64,000 nucleotides of DNA from Bacteroidota bacterium (GCA_026391795.1 JAPLDI010000045.1:1-64000), one strand, 5' to 3'; positions 1-7,774 are shown, counted from the first letter of the stretch. Numbers and translations: made by a program. Notes: generated by a model not told the origin, from the letters alone.

Positions 1-1047
1 CGGTAATCTGCATAATATCACGCATAGGAATTCCCGCCAAATATGCGTTAGTGGCAAATGATCTCCTCGCTGTGTGTGTTCTTATTTCACGCCATTTTTG
101 AAAATTGCCATTCCCAAGTTTTTTATCATGTGCCTTCTGACCTATCCATCGGAGTGCATCATTTGTTTTTTGATTTAATGGGATCTGTATGGTTCCATAT
201 TGTTCCAGAATTTCCTTAACCAGTGGTTTTACCGGAATGATTACAGGCTCATTGGTTTTTTGTGTTCTGACATGTAATTTCCCATCGTGTATTTTATCCT
301 TTGAAACTTTCCCCCAATCTGAATGTCTGAGTCCGGTATAACAGTTCAGAACAAACATGTCACGTACTCTTTTGTATTCAGGTAAGTCAATCTTCATTTC
401 ATAAAGCGTTTTTATTTCAGCCTCAGTCAAGAAAATTGTGTCCGCATCCTCTTTCAAAACCTTGAAATCCCTTTTCTGATGATCACGGTTTGTGGTCAAG
501 TTATCCTGAAGCGCTTCGTTCATCAATCGTTTTATCCTTTTAATATGGCTTCCGATTGTATTTGGTTTAAATCCCTTAACCTTCAAATAATTGATAAACT
601 TGAGGTAGAAATCTTTCCCGATAGTATCAAAATCGATACGGAATGAATTTTTTTTCTCAAATTCTTCAAGGTGGTTTTTAAGACCATTGTAATGGTCCAG
701 ATGAGCTTTACTGATCTTGTGCTTAAATCTTTCCCGGAAGTGAAAACTTTAAAGGCTTCGGTCATTATTGCGGCCTTCCGGTTGACCTCTTCTTCGGAAA
801 TCTTTATTCCCATTGGGAAAAGCTCATCATATTTATCCAAAAAAAAGTTGACAGTTTCACGAAGCCTCTTATTTTCATCCGCAAAATCTTTGACCGGTTT
901 TACTTTCTGAGCTTCCTGGTCCCATTTGCTGACAAGAACATGCACTCCACTCGAAAGTCTCAAACGCTTATGATTGAAGGTGAATGAAATAAGTAGAAGG
1001 GCTTTCCCGTTTTTTTCTTTATCAGGGTAGAAGATTAATGACGCCAT
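1..1047 (-). pseudogene. Bacteroidota-type tyrosine recombinase (integrase), frameshifted and cut by window edge
   Basis: Site-specific integrase of the Bacteroidota phage/conjugative-element type, read right to left. The first frame starts at an ATG at 1047 (MASLIFYPDKEKNG) and gives the N-terminal arm-binding domain. The reading frame then breaks near 733-735, at a GGG run on the coding strand. The remaining protein is open in another frame to base 1 (from ERFKHKISKAHLDHYNGL onward): SAM-like core-binding domain, then the catalytic domain with the first catalytic arginine in CYTGLRHSDW, the beta-strand lysine region VRTQKTNEPV, and an HxxR box in THTARRSFATN. The nucleophilic tyrosine would lie beyond the window. 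A lost G in a GGGG run would explain the break (ancestor TSGERFK). It is either an inactivated relic of a mobile element or a sequencing error; no cargo genes of an element are visible to its right. Confidence 0.85.
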
Positions 1048-1062
1048 AATTTGTACTATTTT

Positions 1063-1148
1063 ATTTGTCAGTACAAAGATACGAACTGTCAACTTCTTGT
1101 ACAAATTTGTCAGTAAAAGTTATTAACCGTCGGTAAACGTCAGTAAAC
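1063..1148. repeat. Cluster of four GTCRGTA direct repeats upstream of the integrase
   Basis: GTCAGTA occurs at 1067-1073 and 1109-1115 (both inside a shared ATTTGTCAGTA), GTCGGTA at 1129-1135 and GTCAGTA at 1139-1145; the last two are extended to GTCRGTAAAC and lie 10 bp apart. The cluster is directly upstream of the integrase start. Arm-type binding sites of a tyrosine recombinase, or sites of its regulator, would be placed like this, but that role is inferred from position only. Confidence 0.4.
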
Positions 1149-1283
1149 AATGTTTAATATTGTGTAGCATTGACGGGCATTACAAACGTATTGTCTTGAT
1201 CTTCAAAATTCCTTATATGACCCCTCCGGGGTCATCCATTAATCTAATTATTTTTCATTTTCCATCCTACTACTAGCAAATCT

Positions 1284-1332
<49 letters not shown>

Positions 1333-1359
1333 CAATTTCCTGCATTTATCATTCCTTCT

Positions 1360-2205
1360 TCATTCCCCCTCCCGGTGAAACCGGATGAGTCCTTCCATCG
1401 GCGATTTCAGGATGATGCCTGCATGAAGGCGGTTTTCGGTCATGGTTTCAAGAAGGATATCCCTGAAATGCCAGGCAATTGAACCCACGAAACTGATGGT
1501 AAGATTCTCATGATCCCTGTATTTCCGTATCTGCTCATCAAGGAACGACTGGAAGGATTTTTTCACAAGATCATGAAAGAACGGATGATCCTGCCGGGGA
1601 GCGATGAACTCGCTGAAAGATGCCAGGAACCGGTTCGGGAAAGGCCGGTTATAGATCGCATTGAGAATGTCTTCAAGTGACAATCCGTACTGCAGGTCAA
1701 ACTGGGTACTGATCTCTTCGGGAAGTCTTTTCTTCAGGTAGTTCTCCATGAAAATTTTGCCAAGGTTTGAACCGGCTCCTTCGTCACCGAAAAGATAACC
1801 CAGTGACGGAACCGTGCTGAATACTTCCTCGCCATCGTAATAACAGGCATTGCATCCTGTCCCCAGTATGCAGGCGATCCCTTTGTCCTTGCCAAGCAGG
1901 GATCGTGCAGCCCCAAGGATATCGTGGTAAACAGAGACCGATGCCTTACGGAAGAAAAGTTGCATGGCATCGCGGAGCATGTTGTTGTTGTTCTCGGTTG
2001 AACAGCCTGCACCGTAAAAACGGATCGTCTTTACAAAATCGGCCGGAAGGTTCGGAACAAGGTCAGCCATCAGAATGGCTTCGACCGTCTCCGAAGTGAT
2101 GAAATAGGGATTCATGCCTGCTGTCTGTACCGTGCTGACAACCCTGTTGTCTTCCAGCAAGGTCCAGGTGGTTTTGGTTGAGCCGGAGTCTGCGAGTAGT
2201 AACAT
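1360..2205 (-). CDS. BadF/BadG/BcrA/BcrD-type ASKHA kinase, N-acetylglucosamine-kinase-like
   Basis: 281-residue protein of the ASKHA (acetate and sugar kinase/Hsc70/actin) fold. The phosphate-1 loop is at the very N-terminus (LADSGSTKTTW), the phosphate-2 loop is GIACILGTGCNAC, and the GDEGAGSNLG segment is typical of the bacterial N-acetylglucosamine-kinase-like branch of the BadF/BadG family. FVGSIAWHF fits the adenosine region. The likely reaction is ATP-dependent phosphorylation of an amino sugar in the cytoplasm, for instance in cell-wall recycling; the substrate cannot be fixed from sequence. The ATG at 2205 gives the expected N-terminus immediately before the phosphate-1 loop. It lies downstream of miaA in the same direction, separated by about 310 bp that are mostly tandem repeat. 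No promoter was recognised directly upstream, so transcription may come through the repeat from miaA. Confidence 0.82.
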   Translation of the reverse strand: MLLLADSGSTKTTWTLLEDNRVVSTVQTAGMNPYFITSETVEAILMADLVPNLPADFVKTIRFYGAGCSTENNNNMLRDAMQLFFRKASVSVYHDILGAARSLLGKDKGIACILGTGCNACYYDGEEVFSTVPSLGYLFGDEGAGSNLGKIFMENYLKKRLPEEISTQFDLQYGLSLEDILNAIYNRPFPNRFLASFSEFIAPRQDHPFFHDLVKKSFQSFLDEQIRKYRDHENLTISFVGSIAWHFRDILLETMTENRLHAGIILKSPMEGLIRFHREGE

Positions 2206-2231
2206 GGAGTGAAGTGGTAAAATTTAAATTA

Positions 2232-2254
2232 CGAAATGGCGAAATGGCGAAAAT
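2232..2254. repeat. Octamer array (CGAAATGG), about 3 units
   Basis: Two complete CGAAATGG units followed by CGAAAAT. The motif is the same as the octamer array at 7741-7771 (GCGAAATC/GCGAAATG), which makes it a dispersed family rather than a local event. It sits in the leader of the kinase gene. Confidence 0.8.
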
Positions 2255-2279
2255 TTATTTAATTGTACAGTTGACAGTA

Positions 2280-2530
2280 ACTTTACAAACTTTACAAACT
2301 TTACAAACTTTACAAACTTTACAAACTTTACAAACTTTACAAACTTTACAAACTTTACAAACTTTACAAACTTTACAAACTTTACAAACTTTACAAACTT
2401 TACAAACTTTACAACAAACTTTACAAACTTTACAAACTTTACAAACTTTACAAACTTTACAAACTTTACAAACTTTACAAACTTTACAAACTTTACAAAC
2501 TTTACAAACTTTACAAACTTTACAAACTTG
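2280..2530. repeat. Nonamer satellite ACAAACTTT, about 27 units
   Basis: An almost perfect 9-bp tandem array of about 250 bp, with one irregularity near 2411-2415 where three bases are duplicated. It fills most of the gap between miaA and the kinase gene. Its right end contains the miaA stop codon (TAA at 2522-2520). Degenerate versions of the same nonamer occur at 5777-5826, 11812-11849, 36184-36256 and 56748-56797. Both strands are open by virtue of the 9-bp period (LQT or VCK repeats), which is not coding evidence. Confidence 0.95.
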
Positions 2531-3443
2531 ATAAACTCTTTTTCTGAACAAAGTTAAGTATTTCTTCTTCCTGGTCGGGGTGAAACCACCGGATCGACTT
2601 GTCTTTCCTGAACCAGGTCATCTGCCGTTTGGCGTATCGCCGTGAATGGGTTTTAATGTTGGCAATGGCCATATCCAGTGGGACTTTTCCGGAAAGGTAC
2701 TGGAACAGCTCCCTGTACCCTACTGTATTCAGGGCATTCAGGTTCCGGAATGGATACAACTGCCGGGCTTCTTCCAAAAGCCCCTCCTCCATCATCCGGT
2801 CGACGCGTTCGTTGATTCGCTGGTTCAGTTCTTCTTTATCCCGGGTAAGTCCGATCATGATAATTTCAAAATCGCGGGGTTTAGCCTTGTTCTTCCTGAG
2901 CTCAGAAAATGGTTTCCCGGTTGCGATGCAAACTTCCAGCGCACGGAGCAACCGGTTGGGGTTGGCAAGATCCACCTTCTTATAATAAACAGGATCGAGC
3001 AGCTTCAATCTTGAACGGAGCGACTCGATACCCTCTGTGTCATACATGGATTTCAGCTCTTCCCGCAGCGTTCCATCCGGATCGGGAAGGTCATCGATGC
3101 CATGACACACGGCATGCAGATAAAGGCCGGAACCTCCTGTCATGATAACAACCGGATGATCCCGGAACAGTTGATCCAGCAGATTCAGCGCCTCCGTTTC
3201 AAACCGGGATACATTATAGTCTTCGCGGATGGAGACAGTTCCGATGAAATGGTGGGGAGCCAGTTGAAGTTCACTTTCACCGGGTCGTGCAGTGCCAATC
3301 CGCATCTCCTTATATACCTGACGCGAATCGGCAGAGAGGATTTCGGTTTTCAGGATGCGTGCAAGATGAATTGTGGAAGTGGTTTTCCCGACGGCTGTCG
3401 GGCCGGTGATAACCAGGAGTTTCGGCTTTGCATCAGTAATCAT
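2520..3443 (-). CDS. miaA: tRNA dimethylallyltransferase MiaA
   Basis: 307-residue enzyme that transfers the dimethylallyl group from DMAPP to N6 of A37 in tRNAs reading UNN codons. The P-loop is ITGPTAVGKTT near the N-terminus. The DSRQVYKEM and GTARPGE motifs and the SGLYLHAVCHG segment follow the family, as does the C-terminal tRNA-binding region with RRYAKRQMTWFRKD. I chose the ATG at 3443 because it gives the normal family N-terminus; a longer upstream frame exists but would cover the end of the preceding gene. The start overlaps the stop of the pRiA4b-like gene by 11 bp, so the two are translationally linked. The last codons (KSLSSL-stop) run into the 9-bp satellite, and the TAA stop lies inside the repeat. 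Confidence 0.95.
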   Translation of the reverse strand: MITDAKPKLLVITGPTAVGKTTSTIHLARILKTEILSADSRQVYKEMRIGTARPGESELQLAPHHFIGTVSIREDYNVSRFETEALNLLDQLFRDHPVVIMTGGSGLYLHAVCHGIDDLPDPDGTLREELKSMYDTEGIESLRSRLKLLDPVYYKKVDLANPNRLLRALEVCIATGKPFSELRKNKAKPRDFEIIMIGLTRDKEELNQRINERVDRMMEEGLLEEARQLYPFRNLNALNTVGYRELFQYLSGKVPLDMAIANIKTHSRRYAKRQMTWFRKDKSIRWFHPDQEEEILNFVQKKSLSSL

Positions 3444-4221
3444 CGGATTCGCTGTCGAAACCAGGGTGCTTATCTTCAAGGCCTTCAATGTCATCAAACT
3501 CCCCGAGGTTTTCGATATCTTCGGAGTTGTCGTCGAGGTCTGTGAACGGATCCTCCTCATGACGACCTGACGATGCCGGCTTTTTCTCAGGCATGATCAC
3601 CTTTCCTTCTTCCATGATATCGTCGAGCTGGCTTTCAATCTCCGCGAGCTCAGAATCATCTTCGATCATCTCTGAGAACATGCTTTTCTCACCGGGGAAA
3701 TAAGCAGGTGCCTTGGCAACCGGCACCGGAGTAATCTTTTCAGGTTGTCCGGCATCCGGAGTTAAGGGCATTGCCGCCTTTTTGGGAAGTTCTCCTTTTG
3801 CACTCACGCAGCGCGGAAGCGGGAAACATTCATCGGTTTTGATAATCTTGAACAACTCGATAAAGAGGATGTAAGAATCTTTTCCGGTGAATTCATAAAT
3901 CAGCCTCTGATGCGGATCATCAATGTAATTTTTCAGTACAGAGTCCTTCATGAGGTGAGGAACATAGATCTCCGTAACGACCTGGTCGATGTCGTCATCG
4001 TATTTTCGCACCTGTTTCTTCTGGTATTTGAAAGAGAACTCCAGTTTCTTTTTGAATTTGTTATCGGTGGTATAAAACAAAGCATTATCGCAATTATCCA
4101 GGTTGGCACAAGAAACGATGGCATAATGGAAATCAAGAAAGTTCTGAACGGGCTGGATCTCAATCTCTCTTAAGAAGTCTTCATGATCTTCGCTGGTCAG
4201 CCGGAACCTGTAAATTATCAT
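3433..4221 (-). CDS. Plasmid pRiA4b ORF-3-like domain protein with acidic tail
   Basis: 262 residues. The first 130 or so resemble the pRiA4b ORF-3 / IS1096 passenger TnpR-like domain (opening MIIYRFRLTSEDHEDFLREI, later HQRLIYEFTG). The domain is known from plasmids and transposons and from chromosomal genes, and its biochemical role is unsettled. The second half is low complexity and strongly acidic (many D/E, ending DSESDDY), with no recognisable fold. It sits between the CCA-type nucleotidyltransferase and miaA, overlaps miaA by 11 bp and is driven by a clear promoter at 4264-4294. A role linked to tRNA maturation would be a guess from context only. No transposase or inverted repeat accompanies it, so it appears domesticated. 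Confidence 0.7.
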   Translation of the reverse strand: MIIYRFRLTSEDHEDFLREIEIQPVQNFLDFHYAIVSCANLDNCDNALFYTTDNKFKKKLEFSFKYQKKQVRKYDDDIDQVVTEIYVPHLMKDSVLKNYIDDPHQRLIYEFTGKDSYILFIELFKIIKTDECFPLPRCVSAKGELPKKAAMPLTPDAGQPEKITPVPVAKAPAYFPGEKSMFSEMIEDDSELAEIESQLDDIMEEGKVIMPEKKPASSGRHEEDPFTDLDDNSEDIENLGEFDDIEGLEDKHPGFDSESDDY

Positions 4222-4263
4222 AATCCAAATCCGTTTAGAAGTTTAAAAGTATAAAATTACGCA

Positions 4264-4294
4264 CAAACTTAAAATGTATTGTTTAAAAAGCAAA
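4264..4294 (-). promoter_or_regulatory. Bacteroidota promoter for the pRiA4b-like gene and miaA
   Basis: On the minus strand the -33 box TTTG is at 4294-4291 and the -7 box TAAGTTTG (TAnnTTTG) at 4271-4264, with exactly 19 nt between. It lies 43 bp upstream of the ATG at 4221 and just downstream of the preceding gene's stop at 4301. This is an exact consensus match. Confidence 0.7.
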
Positions 4295-4300
4295 AAAGAA

Positions 4301-5713
4301 TCAATTCTCCCTGACAACCAGTCCCAGGTTTTTTCCTGCCTGCAGCATAAACTGAAATGCAGCATCATATTCATTCGGGATCTCACCTTCAAGGATCGCT
4401 TCGGTGATGGCATCCTTGATGATACCGACCTCTTTTGAAGGGGCAATCCCGAATGTTTCCATGATGATCTCTCCGGATACCGGAGGCTGCCAGTTGCGAA
4501 GCCGGTCTTTTTCCTCAATCTCCTTCAGTTTCCTCCTGACCTCTTCGAAGTTCTCCAGGAATTTCTTCACTTTGACGGGATTTTTCGAGGTGATATCCGC
4601 TTCACACAGCAGCATCAGGTCATCGATGCTGTCGCCGGCTTCGAAGAGCAATCTCCTGACCGCTGAATCCGTAACCTCTCCTGTAATGGCAATGGGACGA
4701 AGATGGAGCAACACGAGTTTCTCCACATACTTCATCTTCTCATTCATCGGCAGCCGGAATTTCCGGAAAACCGCGGGGACCATCTTAGACCCCTTGAAGT
4801 CATGCGCGTAGAAAGTCCAGCCGATGCCGGCAACAAATTTCTTCGTTGCCGGTTTGGCAATATCATGGAGAATGGCAGCCCATCTCAGCCAGAGGTTTTG
4901 TGTCCTCAGGGATAAATTGTCCAGGACTTCCAGGGTATGAAAAAAATTATCTTTGTGTCCTTTCCCATCGATACTCTCCGTTCCCTTCAGCGCGACCAGA
5001 TCCGGGAAGATGATCTGCAGCAGTCCGGTCTCTTCCAGCATCCTGAATCCGATGGAGGGAGTATCCGCCTGGATGATCAGGTTCAGTTCATCCGTCACCC
5101 GTTCAATGGAAACAATATGAATGCGTTCAGCGTTGCGTTTTATAGCCGAATAACAGCTGCTTTCAATTGTAAAATCGAGCTGGCAGGCAAAGCGGATGGC
5201 ACGCATCATCCGAAGGGGGTCATCCGAAAAGGTAATATCCGGATCCAGGGGTGTCCGGATAATCTTATCCCGGATATCTGACCTTCCGTTAAAAGGATCA
5301 ACAAGGTTCCCGAAATTTTTCTTCCCCAGGTCAAAAGCCATGGCATTGATTGTGAAATCACGGCGGTTCTGATCTTCTTCGAGGGTTCCATCTTCCACAA
5401 TTGGTTTCCGTGAATCACGCTGGTACGATTCTTTCCGTGCACCCACGAATTCAACCTGAACATCCCCCGATTTTAACATGGCTGTTCCGAAGTTCTTGAA
5501 GAATTTCACCGGGACATCTCCGCCCAGGTTCTCTGCCACCTTCAGGGCAAAGTCAATTCCGCTTCCCGTGACTACGATATCGATATCTTTCCTGGCATCT
5601 CTCCCCATGATAGAATCCCTTACAAATCCGCCAATGACAAAGGCAGAAACGTTCATCTTCTCAGCAACAAGAGAGATAACTTTGAAGATGGGGTTCGTGA
5701 GATGAGATTTCAT
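4301..5713 (-). CDS. cca: CCA-adding / poly(A) polymerase family tRNA nucleotidyltransferase with HD domain
   Basis: 470-residue class II nucleotidyltransferase. The polymerase-beta head shows GGFVRDSIMG and the paired acidic motif DIDIVVTG, followed by RRDFTINAMAFDL and the RIHIVSIERVTDE neck region. A C-terminal HD domain begins at about residue 240 (HDIAKPATKKF), which could remove 2',3'-phosphates or act as a phosphatase. Expected role: synthesis or repair of the 3' CCA end of tRNA. In lineages with split enzymes such a protein may add only CC or only A; the sequence alone does not settle this. The minus-strand order with the pRiA4b-like gene and miaA makes a tRNA-maturation neighbourhood. 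Confidence 0.9.
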   Translation of the reverse strand: MKSHLTNPIFKVISLVAEKMNVSAFVIGGFVRDSIMGRDARKDIDIVVTGSGIDFALKVAENLGGDVPVKFFKNFGTAMLKSGDVQVEFVGARKESYQRDSRKPIVEDGTLEEDQNRRDFTINAMAFDLGKKNFGNLVDPFNGRSDIRDKIIRTPLDPDITFSDDPLRMMRAIRFACQLDFTIESSCYSAIKRNAERIHIVSIERVTDELNLIIQADTPSIGFRMLEETGLLQIIFPDLVALKGTESIDGKGHKDNFFHTLEVLDNLSLRTQNLWLRWAAILHDIAKPATKKFVAGIGWTFYAHDFKGSKMVPAVFRKFRLPMNEKMKYVEKLVLLHLRPIAITGEVTDSAVRRLLFEAGDSIDDLMLLCEADITSKNPVKVKKFLENFEEVRRKLKEIEEKDRLRNWQPPVSGEIIMETFGIAPSKEVGIIKDAITEAILEGEIPNEYDAAFQFMLQAGKNLGLVVREN

Positions 5714-5737
5714 AATTCGTTGATGAGCTGATGAGTT

Positions 5738-5776
5738 GAGATCCCTCCTGCGTCGGGATTAATTCGACTAATCATT
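5738..5776. repeat. 39-bp dispersed repeat, copy 1 (inverted partner at 11768-11806)
   Basis: These 39 bases are a perfect reverse complement of 11768-11806. Copy 1 runs straight into the nonamer satellite. Copy 2 has an additional 35 bp between the same two elements, bounded by TCATT direct repeats, as if copy 1 had lost that piece by recombination between the TCATT sequences. Confidence 0.9.
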
Positions 5777-5826
5777 AACTTTATAAACTTTATGAACTTT
5801 ACAAACTTTATAAACTTTATAAACTT
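5777..5826. repeat. Degenerate nonamer array (AACTTTATA), about 5 units
   Basis: Units are AACTTTATA, AACTTTATG, AACTTTACA, AACTTTATA, AACTTTATA and a partial one. This is the same family as the 2280-2530 satellite. The array lies between the divergent CCA-type and isocitrate dehydrogenase genes. Confidence 0.85.
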
Positions 5827-5833
5827 ACACCGG

Positions 5834-5841
5834 CAAAATTA
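5834..5841 (-). promoter_or_regulatory. Candidate -7 box for the CCA-type gene
   Basis: The minus-strand TAATTTTG at 5841-5834 matches TAnnTTTG; the -33 region (near 5861-5864) is poor. Transcription from here would put the nonamer array at 5777-5826 into the 5' leader of the mRNA. Confidence 0.4.
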
Positions 5842-5879
5842 ATGAATCATGCAGTACAAGCATAAAAAATGATTTTCCT

Positions 5880-5910
5880 TTTGCGGATTGGGTCGTCTTT
5901 TGTAATTTTG
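5880..5910 (+). promoter_or_regulatory. Bacteroidota promoter of the isocitrate dehydrogenase operon
   Basis: TTTG at 5880-5883, 19 nt, then TAATTTTG at 5903-5910: an exact match to the housekeeping sigma consensus of Bacteroidota. Transcription should start about 7 nt downstream, leaving a leader of roughly 35-40 nt before the ATG at 5955. Confidence 0.75.
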
Positions 5911-5954
5911 AAGTCCATTTCTGAAGTTCATCAATCACTCTAAATTCTATTTTT

Positions 5955-7148
5955 ATGACAAAAAGGACAATCGTAGCGATGCCCGGAGACGGCATCGGAA
6001 AAAATGTACTGAAAGAATCGGTCAGGGTATTGGATGCAGTTGGTTTTGAAGCAAATTATGTACATGGTGATATCGGATGGGAATTCTGGTGCAAGGAAGG
6101 AAACCCGCTGCCCGACAGGACACTCAGGCTGCTGGAAGAACATAAAACTGGACTTTTCGGAGCCATCACCTCCAAACCCAAAGATAAAGCAGAAGCTGAA
6201 CTGGCTCCTGAGCTGAAGGACAAGGGCTATGTTTATTACAGTCCGATCGTTGCCATGCGGCAGAAGTACGACCTCGATATCTGCATGCGTCCCTGCAAGA
6301 CATTCAAGGGAAATCCCCTGAATTTCATCCGCCGCGGCCCTGGAAATACCATTGAGGAGCCGGAAATCGATACTATGATCTTCCGTCAGAATACCGAAGG
6401 CTTGTATGGAGGTGTTGAATGGACAAATCCTCCCGACCAGGTGTATGAGGCACTTATGACACACAAGAAATTCAAGGAAAATTTTGCCTGGTGCCCTCGT
6501 CCTGAACTGGCTGTTTCCACGCGTATCCTCACAAAAAAATACACCACACGGATAATAAAGGCAGCGTTTGAGTATGCCAAAACAAAAGGGTTCAACTACG
6601 TCACTGTTTGCGAAAAACCCAACGTGATCAGGGAAACCTCAGGCATGATGCTGAAAATCGCACAGGAGATGTCGAAAAATGAGTTTCCAGGTATAAAGGT
6701 CCAGGATACGAACATCGATGCACAGATGATGTGGCTAACCAAAAATCCTGAAACCTACAACGTAGTCGTTGCCAGCAATATGTTCGGGGATATTATTTCC
6801 GATGGTTTTGCAGGACTGGTCGGCGGACTGGGATTTGCCTGCAGCGCCAACATCGGCCCTGAAGTGGCAGTCTTTGAACCCACCCATGGATCTGCGCCAA
6901 AATATGCCGGATTCAACCCGTCGATCGTCAACCCGGTTGCCATGATCCTTTCCGCATGCATGATGCTTGAACACCTCGGCGAGAATGAAAAGGCAAAAAG
7001 GATCTATGACGCCGTTGCATCGGTTGTACTGGAAGGAAAAGTCAGGACCTACGACATGATGAAGCTTTCGGGAAACCCGGATGTATTCAGCAAAGGCGCT
7101 GCAACAACAGAACAGATGACCGATGCGATCATCGCGAAACTAAAGTAG
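5955..7148 (+). CDS. Isocitrate dehydrogenase (isocitrate/isopropylmalate dehydrogenase family)
   Basis: 397-residue beta-decarboxylating dehydrogenase. It opens with VAMPGDGIGKNVL, has the RQNTEGLYGGVEW substrate loop, the CEKPNVIRETSG segment holding the catalytic lysine region, the metal-binding NMFGDIISDGFAGLVGG, and the HGSAPKYAG cofactor loop. The expected reaction is isocitrate to 2-oxoglutarate plus CO2 with NAD(P)+. The fused aconitase 760 bp downstream supports isocitrate rather than isopropylmalate as substrate, and there are no leu genes nearby. Cofactor choice cannot be stated with certainty. The ATG at 5955 lies behind an exact promoter. A 44-bp gap with an octamer repeat (AGCTCATC) separates it from the next gene. 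Confidence 0.87.
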   Translation: MTKRTIVAMPGDGIGKNVLKESVRVLDAVGFEANYVHGDIGWEFWCKEGNPLPDRTLRLLEEHKTGLFGAITSKPKDKAEAELAPELKDKGYVYYSPIVAMRQKYDLDICMRPCKTFKGNPLNFIRRGPGNTIEEPEIDTMIFRQNTEGLYGGVEWTNPPDQVYEALMTHKKFKENFAWCPRPELAVSTRILTKKYTTRIIKAAFEYAKTKGFNYVTVCEKPNVIRETSGMMLKIAQEMSKNEFPGIKVQDTNIDAQMMWLTKNPETYNVVVASNMFGDIISDGFAGLVGGLGFACSANIGPEVAVFEPTHGSAPKYAGFNPSIVNPVAMILSACMMLEHLGENEKAKRIYDAVASVVLEGKVRTYDMMKLSGNPDVFSKGAATTEQMTDAIIAKLK

Positions 7149-7192
7149 ACGCGCTACTTAAAAAGCTCATCAGCTCATCAAATATAAAAGAC

Positions 7193-7741
7193 ATGACCGA
7201 TCAGATACTGAACCTTTGGCCCGAACTGATGTGGATCCAGGATCCGGATCTTCGGGAGAAAACAGCCAGAACATGGGAACTGGCGCTTGAAAAGAGCGTG
7301 CTGACCCCCGATGATCTTCAGAAGATCCCCTTCACGCTGCTTGCCGGCCCGGAAATGAAAGTCTCTTTTATGGCACATAAGCGGTGTGTTGTGCATGTTG
7401 CCCGGGATGCGGGGAATAAGATGAACGAATTCTTCAAAGAAGATCTTCCTGTCGACATGGATGTCCTGATCGCCGGGGCGATCCTGGCTGACGTCGGAAA
7501 ACTGCTTGAATATGAACTTGACAAGGATGGGAAATCTGTCCAGGGAAAATACGGAAAGTACCTGAGGCATCCGTTCTCAGGTGTGTCATTGGCCGAGCAG
7601 TGCGGCGTGCCCGCCGATGTTTGCCATATCATCGCCACCCATGCCGGGGAAGGAAACATGGTGAAACGGACGGTGGAGGCCTACATCGTTCACCATGCCG
7701 ATTTCATGACCTTCGAACCATTCCGGGAACGACTAAAATAG
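7193..7741 (+). CDS. Small HD-superfamily-like protein between isocitrate dehydrogenase and aconitase
   Basis: 182 residues with the pattern of an HD-domain phosphohydrolase: HKRCVVHVARDAG, then ILADVGKLLEY where HD enzymes normally read LHDIGK, then HPFSGVSLAEQ, IIATHAGEG and a C-terminal VHHADFMTFEP. The histidine of the HD doublet is replaced by alanine here, while the other histidines and the second aspartate motif remain. It is therefore either an HD fold with altered metal chemistry or a binding protein. No substrate can be named. The gene is co-directional with its TCA-cycle neighbours, 44 bp after isocitrate dehydrogenase. Its TAG stop (7739-7741) shares its final base with the first unit of an octamer array. 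Confidence 0.72.
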   Translation: MTDQILNLWPELMWIQDPDLREKTARTWELALEKSVLTPDDLQKIPFTLLAGPEMKVSFMAHKRCVVHVARDAGNKMNEFFKEDLPVDMDVLIAGAILADVGKLLEYELDKDGKSVQGKYGKYLRHPFSGVSLAEQCGVPADVCHIIATHAGEGNMVKRTVEAYIVHHADFMTFEPFRERLK

Positions 7742-7771
7742 CGAAATCGCGAAATCGCGAAATGGCGAAAT
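7741..7771. repeat. Octamer array (GCGAAATC/G), 4 units
   Basis: GCGAAATC at 7741 and 7749, GCGAAATG at 7757, GCGAAAT at 7765. The first base is also the last base of the HD-like gene's TAG stop. The family is shared with 2232-2254. Confidence 0.9.
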
Positions 7772-7774
7772 ATT

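Noticed and set aside
700-760. Programmed frameshift in the integrase
   Set aside because: No slippery heptamer fits the two frames (re-pairing of the GGG and AAA codons by -1 would mismatch), and tyrosine recombinases are not known to use one. A base loss is simpler.
2280-2530. CRISPR array
   Set aside because: The units are 9 bp, contiguous and without spacers, and no cas genes are present.
2178-2551. Open frames of LQT repeats (plus) and VCK repeats (minus) across the nonamer satellite
   Set aside because: A 9-bp repeat keeps frames open by periodicity alone. There is no signal peptide or known domain, and the region contains the end of miaA.
3433-3560. Longer MiaA start at 3560
   Set aside because: The added 39 residues have no counterpart in MiaA and would lie within the end of the upstream gene. 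The ATG at 3443 gives the family N-terminus.
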